Assembly: GCA_002350765.1 (NCBI GenBank)
Contig: DEFK01000027.1
Coordinates: 52,456 to 116,455 of the forward strand
Length of the DNA: 64,000 bases
Source of the DNA: Ruminococcaceae bacterium UBA2854
Lineage (GTDB): Bacteria > Bacillota > Clostridia > Oscillospirales > Acutalibacteraceae
Reading direction: 5' to 3'
A program made the translations under genes and the position numbers. The notes under the pieces were generated by a model. The model was not told where the DNA came from and did not search any database. It saw nothing but the letters and a program-made list of their open reading frames with translations. Every line of letters starts with the position of its first letter. Position 1 is the first letter of the stretch. This document shows, piece after piece, positions 50,113 to 58,538 of the stretch.

Positions 50113-51615
50113 CTAAGCCCTGTGACCGCCGATTTGCTGATTGCGTTCGATTGAGGTAGCGCCTTCTTTAAGATTCATACCCTTTAAAAGCGAGTTCTTT
50201 CCGTAACGTTTATGGAGACTTATAGCCGTCTGCTGAAGCTTTCTTTCCCGCTCGAGGAAATAATTCTCTTTCTCTTTCTGCGTTTTATATTCCTCAATAT
50301 CGGCAAACAAACTGAGCTGTTCAAACTGCTTTGTAAGCTTATACGATTGCTCATCTACGGTGTGATTGGCCGCTATATACATACGCCTGACAAGCAGGTT
50401 TTTATTCGTGATCCGCTCGAAAAGAGTTATAACGGCGTCCGAAATAAGCTTGGTCGAGGAGGTAAACCTCCCTATATTCTCCGAGCCGTGAGCGTGCTTG
50501 GGGATTTTTCTTCCGTACACGTCGGTCTTTACCTCGCCGTTGTATTCGATATTTTTATCGGTGAGATTGGAAATATCGTACCCGACGGTTAAAACTACCT
50601 GGTCGGTAAGAAGTTTTTTATCGACCAGATCGAGTACGAGAAGCTCGGTCATTTCTTTTATAATGAGCTTCGCTTTTTCGTAATCGTACGGTTCTTTAAG
50701 CACCTGTCCCGAGCTTAAAGATTTTGTCTGAGGTCTGTAGGCTTTTATGTCGTCAATCGTACAGCTCTCGTATCCCCACGCGTGGTCGATCAACAGCTCG
50801 GCGTTTATTCCGAAAAGCTTATAAAGCAGATTTTCGTTGACAGTTGAGCAAAGGGCGACATCGCCCATAGTGAACATACCGTAACGTGAAAGCGTGCGCG
50901 AATAGCCCCGTCCGATACGCCAGAAATCCGTAATGGGCTTATGTTCCCACAACAGCTTTCTGTAGCTGATTTCGTCTAGCTGAGCGATTCTCGACTCGCC
51001 TTCTTTGCATTTAATATGCTTCGCGACGATATCCATAGCGACCTTACACAGATATAAGTTTGTGCCGATACCCGCTGTGGCGGTTATTCCTGTTGTCTTT
51101 AATATATCCTTTACTATTTTATCAGCAAGTTGCCTCGCGGTCAAGTCATAATATCGAAGATAATCGGTTACGTCCATAAAAACTTCGTCAACCGAGTAGA
51201 CGTGAATATCCTCGGGAGAGATATATTTAAGGTAGATTTTAAAAATCTCCGCGCTGGTTTTCATATAAAGCGCCATCCTCGGCACAGCGGCTATATAGTC
51301 CACCTTTAAGGACGGATCGGCTTTCGCCTCGCTGGAAAAATAAGCCGCTCCGTTAAGCTCTTTTTTCGGGGATTTCGAGAGCCTTTCGGCGTTTATCTCC
51401 TTAACCCTTTGGACAACCTCAAAAAGCCTCGCTCTGCCCGAAACCCCGTATTCCTTTAGGGCGGGGGATACCGCGAGACATATGGTCTTTTCCGTTCTCG
51501 ATAAATCCGCGACTACTAAATAAGCGTCAAGCGGATCTATCCCGCGCTCGACGCACTCCACCGAAGCGTAAAAGGATTTTAAGTCTATTGAAATATATTG
51601 CCGTTCGTTTTTCAT
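50113..51615 (-). CDS. Y-family DNA polymerase (UvrX/UmuC-like)
   Basis: 500 residues. SIDLKSFYASVECVERGIDPLDA (in part) carries the first catalytic Asp; YSVDEVFMDVTDYL carries the Asp-Glu pair; ATAGIGTNLYLCKVAMD and the helix-hairpin-helix region (FWRIGRGYSRTLSRYGMFTMGDVA) follow. Such polymerases copy damaged templates during the SOS response. The extra C-terminal helices are typical of UvrX/ImpB proteins. The promoter carries two LexA-like boxes. Confidence 0.93.
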   Translation of the reverse strand: MKNERQYISIDLKSFYASVECVERGIDPLDAYLVVADLSRTEKTICLAVSPALKEYGVSGRARLFEVVQRVKEINAERLSKSPKKELNGAAYFSSEAKADPSLKVDYIAAVPRMALYMKTSAEIFKIYLKYISPEDIHVYSVDEVFMDVTDYLRYYDLTARQLADKIVKDILKTTGITATAGIGTNLYLCKVAMDIVAKHIKCKEGESRIAQLDEISYRKLLWEHKPITDFWRIGRGYSRTLSRYGMFTMGDVALCSTVNENLLYKLFGINAELLIDHAWGYESCTIDDIKAYRPQTKSLSSGQVLKEPYDYEKAKLIIKEMTELLVLDLVDKKLLTDQVVLTVGYDISNLTDKNIEYNGEVKTDVYGRKIPKHAHGSENIGRFTSSTKLISDAVITLFERITNKNLLVRRMYIAANHTVDEQSYKLTKQFEQLSLFADIEEYKTQKEKENYFLERERKLQQTAISLHKRYGKNSLLKGMNLKEGATSIERNQQIGGHRA

Positions 51616-51630
51616 AACAAAACACCCCTA

Positions 51631-51660
51631 GAACATATGTTTATAATAACACAAATGTTC
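51631..51660 (-). promoter_or_regulatory. SOS promoter with two LexA/DinR-like boxes
   Basis: On the minus strand TTGACC, 17 bases, TATTAT. GAACATTTGTGT (51660-51649) lies in the spacer and GAACATATGTTT (51642-51631) just after the -10. Both fit the Gram-positive LexA box GAACnnnnGTTC with changes in the second half. Confidence 0.75.
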
Positions 51661-51681
51661 TAAAAGGTCAAGGGGGATAAT

Positions 51682-51716
51682 TAAGTAGGAAGCGGGAAGT
51701 AAGAAGTAGGAAGTGC
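51682..51716. repeat. Heptamer array A5 (five 7-bp units)
   Basis: Units based on GAAGTAG in exact 7-bp register. It is paired with A6, 80 bases to the right. Confidence 0.75.
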
Positions 51717-51796
51717 TGTAATCGTGGAGAAAAAGTTGACGGAGAAACAGCCTCGGCAGAAAAGTTATATAATTATAATATTCTATCTATGCGCCC

Positions 51797-51831
51797 ATCC
51801 CTTAATCCTTAATCCTGAGCCCTGAATCCTA
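51797..51831. repeat. Heptamer array A6 (five 7-bp units), inverted relative to A5
   Basis: Units based on AATCCTT/AATCCTG; on the minus strand they read CAGGATT/AAGGATT. It abuts the hairpin at 51832-51856. Confidence 0.75.
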
Positions 51832-51858
51832 AAAAGCACCCGTTAAGGGTGCTTTTTC
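51832..51858. terminator. Hairpin/terminator abutting array A6
   Basis: AAAAGCACCC (51832-51841) pairs with GGGTGCTTTT (51847-51856). On the minus strand it follows the M23 peptidase stop (51859) directly. Confidence 0.8.
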
Positions 51859-53016
51859 TTAATATTCTCTCATTGGATTGTAATGAACTCCGTTAAGTCG
51901 GCATTCGAAATGCAGGTGAGGGCCTGTAGACCAGCCCGTAGAGCCTACGTAGCCTATTGTCTGGCCTTTCTTAACCTCGGCGCCTGTAGATACCATCGCG
52001 TCGGAAAGATGACCGTAGAGCGTCTGCTTGCCGTTATCGTGGCTTATACATACGAAGTTACCGTAGCCGCCTCCGCAGCCGCAGGAGCCCGATTTACCCC
52101 AGTTGTGTATACAGGAGTTGTTGCTCGAGGTTACGGTGCCGTCGGCAACTGCTATAACTCTTGCGCCTAAAATTCCTCCGCCCGAGATATCTATTCCCTT
52201 GTGGGTATAGCCTCTGTCCTCGCCGAACGGGGATACTACCGCGTAGTAATTCGGTACAGGCCACGAAAATCCCGAGGGAGTAACGTGGATAGCGCCCGCT
52301 GAGCCCGAACCTGAGCCCGTTCCGCCGCGTACATAATCCGAATGATTCTCGTAAGCTTTCTTTACGTCATAAAGCCTTGCTAAAAGCTTTTTGTTTTCTT
52401 TAAGCATTTTATTGAGTTTATTCTGCTTTTCTTCTATAAGCTTTTCGGATTTCAGACGCTTGGCTTTAGTTTTTTCCAAGTCCTTTTTTTCCTTGGAAAG
52501 CGTTTTTAATTTCGTTTTTATTGTTTCTATAAACTTCTGGTCGTAGGTCGAAAGAGTTTTAATAAGAGTAAGCTTATCGACAAAATCCCCGAAATCCCTT
52601 GCGCCGAGAACTATCTCAAGCGACGAGGCGTTGCCCGCCATATAAATCGCGCGGATACGCTTCTTCAGCGTTTTAATCTGGGTTTCGATTTGCTTATTTC
52701 CCTCTTTAATCTCTTTTTGCTTTTTGGATATTTTTTTGTTTAGTTTTTCAATTTCAGCGTGAGATTCTCTTATCTGCTTTCCGAGAACCTCAATCTGTTT
52801 TACAAGCGTCGCGCTGTATTGTTCCTTAGCCTGTATATCGGCTCTGGTCTTTTTTAGCTGAGCTTCGTATTCATTTTCCCGCTTTTGTAATTCGCTGATT
52901 TTTTTATCGTAGTTCTTTTTATCGGATTTCTTTTTATCAGCCGAAAAAGTCGGAAGAAGAAACGGAGAGCATAAAATACATAAAGCAAGCAACGCTGATA
53001 TCAGCTTTTTATACAT
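51859..53016 (-). CDS. Murein hydrolase activator-like M23 peptidase with coiled coil
   Basis: 385 residues. Signal peptide ending LLPTFSA; a long coiled coil (about residues 30-240: KISELQKRENEYEAQLKKT and so on); a Gly/Ser linker; and a LytM/M23 domain with GYTHKGIDISG (HxxxD zinc ligands) and TGPHLHFECR (HxH). This is the EnvC/PcsB layout; the coiled coil interacts with FtsX. The zinc ligands are complete, so it may be enzymatically active rather than only an activator. It is encoded directly after ftsX, as expected for division-linked wall hydrolysis. Confidence 0.92.
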   Translation of the reverse strand: MYKKLISALLALCILCSPFLLPTFSADKKKSDKKNYDKKISELQKRENEYEAQLKKTRADIQAKEQYSATLVKQIEVLGKQIRESHAEIEKLNKKISKKQKEIKEGNKQIETQIKTLKKRIRAIYMAGNASSLEIVLGARDFGDFVDKLTLIKTLSTYDQKFIETIKTKLKTLSKEKKDLEKTKAKRLKSEKLIEEKQNKLNKMLKENKKLLARLYDVKKAYENHSDYVRGGTGSGSGSAGAIHVTPSGFSWPVPNYYAVVSPFGEDRGYTHKGIDISGGGILGARVIAVADGTVTSSNNSCIHNWGKSGSCGCGGGYGNFVCISHDNGKQTLYGHLSDAMVSTGAEVKKGQTIGYVGSTGWSTGPHLHFECRLNGVHYNPMREY

Positions 53017-53048
53017 ATTTATACCTTCTTAATGCAAAGTCATTTACG

Positions 53049-53951
53049 CTACCAACGTAATATCTCATTTCCCTCTTTTTTAAGATACTTGCGTATGGAA
53101 ATGAAGCCTGAGAGCGCGCCGATGATAATACCCGCCGCTACAAATACCAAAGCGACGTACCATATAACGCTCATAATATCGATAGGCTCGAACACGGGAA
53201 TATCCGATACGATTTTTATAATACCGTCGTAAAGGAAAACCAGAGCTACCGTAGAGAGAATAGACGCGATAGCGCCGAGCACCATTCCCTCGACTACGAA
53301 CGGAATACGCACGAACGCGTTCGTAGCGCCGACGGATTTCATAATGCTTATCTCAAATCTTCGGTTGTGCATAGTCGCGCGGATAGTGTTGGAAATAATA
53401 AAGAGTGAAATTATCGTAAGCGCGAGTATAATCCAGAAGCTTAAACTGCGTACAAGGTTGTCGATGTCGGTTAACTTTTTCGCGATATCGCGGCGGTTAA
53501 GTACCGAGTCAACGCCCTTTATTTTCATAATCTTTTCTACGGTCTGATCGTATTTCGAAAGATCCTCCATAGAAATCTTGTAGGCGTCGGGCAGGGGATT
53601 ATCGTCCTTTAAATTAGCGAAAACCTCATCGCCGAGCTTTTCTTTATATTCCTTAAAGGCGTCGTCCTTCGAGTAGAATTCGACGCTGGTTATATTGCTT
53701 GTTTTCTTTAAATCACGTCCGACGTAAACCGCCTCGATTTTAGATAAATCGTCCTCGAGATATACCGTGGTTTCGTTGCTGTCGCCGACCTTCTCGACGA
53801 TATTGCTGACGTTCATAGAGAAAAGTACGGCGCTGCCCGTGAGGACAAGACAGGATACAAGCACGCATACCGAGGCGATACTCATAATGCGGTTTGTCCA
53901 TACGTTTTTAAAGCCTTCTTTTATCAGATATCCAAATCCGCTGAGATGCAT
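53049..53951 (-). CDS. ftsX: Cell division protein FtsX (permease-like)
   Basis: 300 residues. One N-terminal membrane helix, an extracellular domain (about 60-165) and three C-terminal helices with TIRATMHNRRFEISIMKSVGATNAFVRIPFVVEG (in part), the FtsX/MacB signature. Together with FtsE it relays division signals to peptidoglycan hydrolases outside. The ATG overlaps the ftsE stop (ATGA). Confidence 0.95.
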   Translation of the reverse strand: MHLSGFGYLIKEGFKNVWTNRIMSIASVCVLVSCLVLTGSAVLFSMNVSNIVEKVGDSNETTVYLEDDLSKIEAVYVGRDLKKTSNITSVEFYSKDDAFKEYKEKLGDEVFANLKDDNPLPDAYKISMEDLSKYDQTVEKIMKIKGVDSVLNRRDIAKKLTDIDNLVRSLSFWIILALTIISLFIISNTIRATMHNRRFEISIMKSVGATNAFVRIPFVVEGMVLGAIASILSTVALVFLYDGIIKIVSDIPVFEPIDIMSVIWYVALVFVAAGIIIGALSGFISIRKYLKKEGNEILRW

Positions 53952-55018
53952 CAGTCCTCACCGCCTTTCATATCTGTTTGTTCACGAAACTCCGCGAGAA
54001 CCTCGTCTACGGAAGCGTCGTCTACGTCAGCGCTTGTTTTAGACAGCGAGGCTAAAATATCCTCGATGGTTTCGTTTTGAATTTCGGGTTCTTCGACTGT
54101 TTCCTGAACCGCGTTTTCTTCGATTTCTTCGACAGGCTCTTCCTGAATTTCAGGTTCCTCCGCCTCCTCGAATTCTTCCGCGGTATTTTCTTCAGCCGTT
54201 TCCGATTGTTCTTCGGTAAAGCTTTCCTCCGCGATTTCTTCGGGCTCGGGGATTTCTTCAATATCCTCGGATATTACCTCCTCGGTATTTCCCTCGGTAT
54301 CCTCGTCCTCGATTACGCTGAATTCCTCGAAGATAGGAGGCGCTTCCTTAGTGTCGTTTACAACGCGTCCTTTTTCAATTTCGATAACGCGCTTGTTAAA
54401 CTGCTTTACGAGCTCGTGCTCGTGGGTTACTACGAGTACGGTTGTACCCGCCTGGTCGTTGATTTTAGACAGGAGCTCAATAATCTCGTAGCTCATCTCG
54501 GGGTCGATATTACCCGTAGGCTCGTCGGCGATAATGATAGCGGGATTATTTACCAGCGCTCTCGCTAAGCTGACGCGCTGCTGTTCTCCGCCCGAAAGCT
54601 CGGACGGGCGGTTTTTAAGCTTGTGGGATAATCCTACAAGGTTTAAAATATACGGCACGCGTTTTTTTACCGCCGAAGGATTAGCGCCGATAGCCCTCAT
54701 CGCGAAAGCTACGTTGTCGAAAACTGTCATTTTATCTATAAGACGGAAATCCTGGAAAACAATTCCCATATTACGTCTTAAATACGGAATCTGCCGTCTT
54801 TTAAGCTCGGTCACATTCGTTCCGTTTACAATAATAGTGCCCTTGGAGGGCGTTTCCTCGTGCATAATCAGTTTAAGAAATGTGCTTTTACCCGCGCCCG
54901 AAGCGCCTACTATAAACGCGAACTCGCCCTTCTCTATAGCGACGCTTACGTCGTTTAAGGCGTGAGTTTCCGAGTCGTAGGCTTTAGACACATTTTTAAA
55001 CTCAATAATATTTTCCAT
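53951..55018 (-). CDS. ftsE: Cell division ATP-binding protein FtsE with acidic C-terminal extension
   Basis: 355 residues from the ATG at 55018; a GTG at 55030 is an alternative. Walker A GASGAGKST, Q-loop VFQDFRLI, signature LSGGEQQRVSLARAL, Walker B AIIIADEPTGN and the H-loop are intact in the first 225 residues, which make a complete FtsE. The remaining 130 residues are a Glu-rich, probably disordered tail (EEIPEPEEIAEESF, EEAEEPEIQEEPVEE) ending in a short helix-like stretch (SVDEVLAEFREQTDMKG). The usual FtsE lacks this. The tail may recruit division proteins in the cytoplasm (inference). Confidence 0.93.
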   Translation of the reverse strand: MENIIEFKNVSKAYDSETHALNDVSVAIEKGEFAFIVGASGAGKSTFLKLIMHEETPSKGTIIVNGTNVTELKRRQIPYLRRNMGIVFQDFRLIDKMTVFDNVAFAMRAIGANPSAVKKRVPYILNLVGLSHKLKNRPSELSGGEQQRVSLARALVNNPAIIIADEPTGNIDPEMSYEIIELLSKINDQAGTTVLVVTHEHELVKQFNKRVIEIEKGRVVNDTKEAPPIFEEFSVIEDEDTEGNTEEVISEDIEEIPEPEEIAEESFTEEQSETAEENTAEEFEEAEEPEIQEEPVEEIEENAVQETVEEPEIQNETIEDILASLSKTSADVDDASVDEVLAEFREQTDMKGGED

Positions 55019-55047
55019 ATTCTTCACCAAATCTTATGTAAAAGCCA

Positions 55048-55075
55048 AAGTGCTGTCAAAAATTCGACAGCACTT
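55048..55075 (-). terminator. Terminator of the PucR-type regulator gene
   Basis: AAGTGCTGTC and GACAGCACTT form a 10-bp stem; on the minus strand T-rich sequence follows. Confidence 0.75.
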
Positions 55076-55104
55076 AAAAAGCAAAATTAATAATTTAAAT
55101 AGAA

Positions 55105-56190
55105 TTAATACTTCGTCGGATTTGCCGTGAGGTACTTCTTAACCATAAGAGCTACCTTGAATACGATAGCGTCCTCGAATTCTCTAAGGTCAAGACCTGT
55201 AAGCTTCTTGATTTTCTCCAGACGATAAACAAGTGTATTTCTGTGTACGAAAAGTTTTCTTGAGGTTTCGGAAACGTTCAGGTTGTTCTCGAAGAACTTC
55301 TGGATCGTAAAGAGAGTTTCCTGGTCGAGAGTTTCGATAGAGCCTCTCTTAAATACCTCTCGTAAGAACATATCGCAGAGCGTAGTCGGGAGCTGATAGA
55401 TAAGACGCGCGATACCTAAGTTATCGTAGCTTATAATATTGCGCTCCGTGTCGAATACCTTACCTACCTCTAAGGCTACCTGAGCTTCCTTAAAGGAACG
55501 CGCTAAGTCCTTAATGCCTGTAACGGCAGTACCGATACCTACAACCGAATGGGTGTAGAACTCGGAGGAAAGTGTATCCGAAATAGAAGAAGCGAGCTTT
55601 TCTAAATCCTTGCTGTCAGCCGCTTCGGAAATCTCCTTAACGAGAGTAATCTCGGATTCGTTGATATTGATAACGAAGTCCTTGGACTTGTCGGGGAAAA
55701 GGTTCTGGATAATATCGAGCGCCGATACATCGGTCTTGGAGGTTATCTTAATAAGCAGGCAAACTCTTAAAACGTCGGAGTTAAAGTGGAGCTCGCGGGC
55801 TTTAAGATAAATATCTCCCGGGAGAATATTATCCATAATTACGTTTTTAATGAAGTTGGAGCGGTCGTATTTCTCGTCGTAGTATTGTTTGATATTGGTA
55901 AGGGATACCGCGAGAATCCGGGAATACTTGTGCGCGTATTCGTCATTTCCCGAAACAAATACAGCGTACTCGGCTCTGGCGTTGTTGCCGAAGGATTTAT
56001 AAGTAAAGCCGTTAGCTACGAAAGGAGCCTGTGAGAGAAGCGCTTCGCTGTTAATGCTTTCGTCAACCTCGCCGATTTTACCCAGGTCAGAGCAAGCTAT
56101 AACAACAGAAGTCTCGTCTATAACGCCGATAGTTCTGTCGATAGCGTCTTTCATTTGATGGATAACTCCCTGAAATAATCTGTTAGACAT
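55105..56190 (-). CDS. PucR/CdaR-type transcriptional regulator
   Basis: 361 residues. The C-terminal helix-turn-helix is NNLNVSETSRKLFVHRNTLVYRLEKIKKLTGLD (in part), the HTH_30 domain of PucR and CdaR proteins. The middle contains a GGDEF-like CdaR sensor region (VVGIGTAVTGIKDLARSFKEAQVALEVG, in part). The N-terminal 120 residues resemble a small ligand-sensing domain. The effector is unknown. It has its own terminator and is not in the ftsEX operon. Confidence 0.85.
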   Translation of the reverse strand: MSNRLFQGVIHQMKDAIDRTIGVIDETSVVIACSDLGKIGEVDESINSEALLSQAPFVANGFTYKSFGNNARAEYAVFVSGNDEYAHKYSRILAVSLTNIKQYYDEKYDRSNFIKNVIMDNILPGDIYLKARELHFNSDVLRVCLLIKITSKTDVSALDIIQNLFPDKSKDFVININESEITLVKEISEAADSKDLEKLASSISDTLSSEFYTHSVVGIGTAVTGIKDLARSFKEAQVALEVGKVFDTERNIISYDNLGIARLIYQLPTTLCDMFLREVFKRGSIETLDQETLFTIQKFFENNLNVSETSRKLFVHRNTLVYRLEKIKKLTGLDLREFEDAIVFKVALMVKKYLTANPTKY

Positions 56191-56407
56191 AATTCAATCC
56201 TCTTTTCTTCACGAAATATTACAAAACTATTAATTGCAAAATCATTCTTAATATCCATTTTACACAAATTTGAATCAAAAATCAACCTTTATGACGAAAT
56301 TAATCATATTTTTTTATAGAAAATGACTAAACAGGAGATAAAAACGCCTGAAAAAGTAAAAGAGAAAGATTTAGTTAAAAAGTTTGGTAAAATCTATTGA
56401 CTTTATT

Positions 56408-56443
56408 AGACTATTATGATAGTCTAGACTACAGAAATAGTCT
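56408..56443 (+). promoter_or_regulatory. Tandem dyad operator upstream of the BlaI-like gene
   Basis: Two adjacent 18-bp dyads: AGACTAT-TATG-ATAGTCT (56408-56425, perfect) and AGACTAC-AGAA-ATAGTCT (56426-56443, one mismatch). TTGACT at 56397-56402 overlaps as a possible -35. This is the arrangement expected for an autoregulated BlaI/MecI repressor. Confidence 0.75.
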
Positions 56444-56457
56444 GGAGGTGAAGCGCT

Positions 56458-56820
56458 ACGGAAAAATTATTTGATAGCGAATTAAAGCTTATGGAACTGT
56501 TGTGGGAAAATGAGCCTGTATCAGCTAAAGAGTTAAGCCTTTTGGCAGATGAGCGAATAGGCTGGAATAAGAATACTACCTACACCGTGATAAAGAAGCT
56601 TATATCCAAGGGCGCTGTAAAAAGGGAAGAGCCGAAGTTTATTTGTTCGTCGCTTATAAACCGCGAGGATGTTCGAAAGCAGGAAACCAAAAGTCTTCTC
56701 GATAAACTTTTTAACGGTTCAAAAAAGGCGTTGTTTTCCGCGCTGATTGACGACGAAAACCTTACTAAGGAAGATATAGACGAGATGAAAAGAATGCTTG
56801 AGGAAAAGGATAAATGTTAA
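56458..56820 (+). CDS. BlaI/MecI-family repressor with probable ACG start
   Basis: The winged-helix domain of BlaI proteins begins with residues here read as EKLFDSELKLMELLWENEP. That text is encoded from 56461, upstream of the first ATG (56491), and an in-frame stop lies at 56449. Only ACG at 56458 can start the full domain, and GGAGGTG is 8 bases before it. NKNTTYTVIKKLISKGAVKREEP (in part) is the recognition-helix region. If ATG 56491 were used, the first helix would be cut. The protein would be 120 residues. It pairs with the M56 gene, overlapping by 7 bases. Confidence 0.8.
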   Translation, partial: TEKLFDSELKLMELLWENEPVSAKELSLLADERIGWNKNTTYTVIKKLISKGAVKREEPKFICSSLINREDVRKQETKSLLDKLFNGSKKALFSALIDDENLTKEDIDEMKRMLEEKDKC

Positions 56821-57713
56821 GCGAAGTTTTTTATTGGGTTCTTAATATGAGTGTCTTAGGAACGCTTACACTGTTATTCATACTAATTATCCGAAGTATT
56901 AAACCTATTCCGAGGTCAATAGTTTTTTTCGCTTGGATTATTCCCTTTATAAGATTTATTATTCCGTTTGGATTGGCAAGTGAATTCAGTATTATTAATT
57001 TGCTTGACGGGTATCTGACAAAAACGGTATATCTTCCCGCGACAAGTTTGTCAAGTTCAAATTCGTTGCGATTCGCGGAAACCTATTATCCGATAACCTA
57101 TAAGAATGATATTATGGATAAGTTCTTTTACCATGCGTCAATTGTATGGGTTGTTTTTGCTTTACTGCTTATTCTAATATTTTCTTTTTATTACTATTGT
57201 GCGTTAAAAGAGGTTGGGAATTTGCCCAACAGGAAAGAAAATATTTATATTTCCGAGGCTGCGGGCACACCTTATGTAGTTGGTATAATAAACCCGAAAA
57301 TAATACTGCCCGCGTTTTTAAAAAGCGGAGAGGATTTTATTATTATACACGAAAAAGCACATATCGACCGCAGGGATAACTTATGGAGAGTTTTAGCTGT
57401 TGTAGTCTGTTGTCTGCATTGGTTCAATCCGTTTGTATGGTTTTTTCTGAAAAAATTTTTCGCGGATATGGAGCTGGCGTGCGATGAAAGGGTAATAAGG
57501 GAAATAGGAGGTGAAAATAAAAATGAATACGCAAAAGCGTTAATTGGGTATAGTGAACAGAAATCGTTGTTTTTATCGGCTTTCGGAGGAGCGGATACAA
57601 AAAGCAGAGTGAAAAAGATATTATCTTATAAAAAGCTTACTGTTTTTTCTGCGGTTTTATCAATATCTATTATTATTTTTACCGCGGTTGTACTTCTGAC
57701 AAACGCGGTTTAG
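56814..57713 (+). CDS. BlaR1-like M56 membrane metallopeptidase, no sensor domain
   Basis: 299 residues. Several membrane helices and the zinc-protease motif IIHEKAHIDRRDNLWR (HExxH) followed by LACDERVIR, the M56 signature. BlaR1/MecR1 carry a C-terminal penicillin-binding sensor of about 250 residues; here the protein ends after the last membrane helix. It would still be able to cleave the BlaI-like repressor once activated, but the signal must come from another protein or another stimulus. Confidence 0.88.
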   Translation: MLSEVFYWVLNMSVLGTLTLLFILIIRSIKPIPRSIVFFAWIIPFIRFIIPFGLASEFSIINLLDGYLTKTVYLPATSLSSSNSLRFAETYYPITYKNDIMDKFFYHASIVWVVFALLLILIFSFYYYCALKEVGNLPNRKENIYISEAAGTPYVVGIINPKIILPAFLKSGEDFIIIHEKAHIDRRDNLWRVLAVVVCCLHWFNPFVWFFLKKFFADMELACDERVIREIGGENKNEYAKALIGYSEQKSLFLSAFGGADTKSRVKKILSYKKLTVFSAVLSISIIIFTAVVLLTNAV

Positions 57714-57729
57714 AAAGGAGAAACTAACG

Positions 57730-58494
57730 ATGAAAAGAACACTATTATTTATACTATCCGCATTAATTATATTCTCTATAACATCGTGCGCAAATAAAGC
57801 GGACGATAAACTTGTAAGTGAATCGACACAACAACACACTACCTCGTCCTTGGTTAAAAACCCAAAAAAGCTTTCCGATTATCAAATCGTTGATGAAAAA
57901 CATTTTATGGCGGGAGATAATATTACTTATGAACAGGCAGAGATAATCAACGGCATAATACAAGGCTGGTTAAGGACGAATAGTATGCAATATCTTACTA
58001 TCGACAATTTTGAGTATATTATTCCTATAAGCGCGTTAAAAAAAGCGGGGAATTATTATTACAACATTTATAACTACAGCAAGGGGGGAAACTTGTTAAA
58101 ACATATAGTTTTAATATACAGAAAATTCAAGAAGAAAGAAGAATCATATAAATCTTTAAGTAGTGATTTAACGCTTGAAGGCGCGTTTGTATTCGTCGGT
58201 ATAGAGCATAAGGAAAACTATATCGGAAAATCCTATAAGGAAAACCAGAAAAATACAAAGGAGATATTCGGAAAAGCAGGAAAAGAAATAGCGGATTTCG
58301 GAGCGAGTTTTATGGGAGTAAATATTAATGACACAGTTTATCCGCATCGAACTTTGCATTTTACCGATAAAGGTCTTTTGTTAATAGAGTATAAGAAAAA
58401 CGGAAAACAAGCGGTTTCCAAAATTTTAAAGGGTGTGTTTGACGATGTGTATAAATCGGTTAAACATAATTATTTGATTAATTCAGATTATTAA
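57730..58494 (+). CDS. Lipoprotein of unknown function
   Basis: 254 residues with AGAAAGGAG upstream. Lipoprotein signal ending ITSCANK. After a Ser/Thr/Gln-rich spacer, a mixed alpha/beta domain includes DNFEYIIPISALKKAGNYYYNIYNY and VIGKSYKENQKNTKEIFG-like text. No family recognised. Being third in the BlaI-BlaR1-like operon, 16 bases after it, it is a candidate sensor or target for that system (inference). Confidence 0.65.
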   Translation: MKRTLLFILSALIIFSITSCANKADDKLVSESTQQHTTSSLVKNPKKLSDYQIVDEKHFMAGDNITYEQAEIINGIIQGWLRTNSMQYLTIDNFEYIIPISALKKAGNYYYNIYNYSKGGNLLKHIVLIYRKFKKKEESYKSLSSDLTLEGAFVFVGIEHKENYIGKSYKENQKNTKEIFGKAGKEIADFGASFMGVNINDTVYPHRTLHFTDKGLLLIEYKKNGKQAVSKILKGVFDDVYKSVKHNYLINSDY

Positions 58495-58500
58495 AAAATA

Positions 58501-58524
58501 TAGGGTTGGCAGTTGCCAACCCTA
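58501..58524. terminator. Bidirectional terminator
   Basis: TAGGGTTGGCA and TGCCAACCCTA with a two-base centre, between convergent genes. Confidence 0.75.
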
Positions 58525-58538
58525 TAATGATTTTGCTT

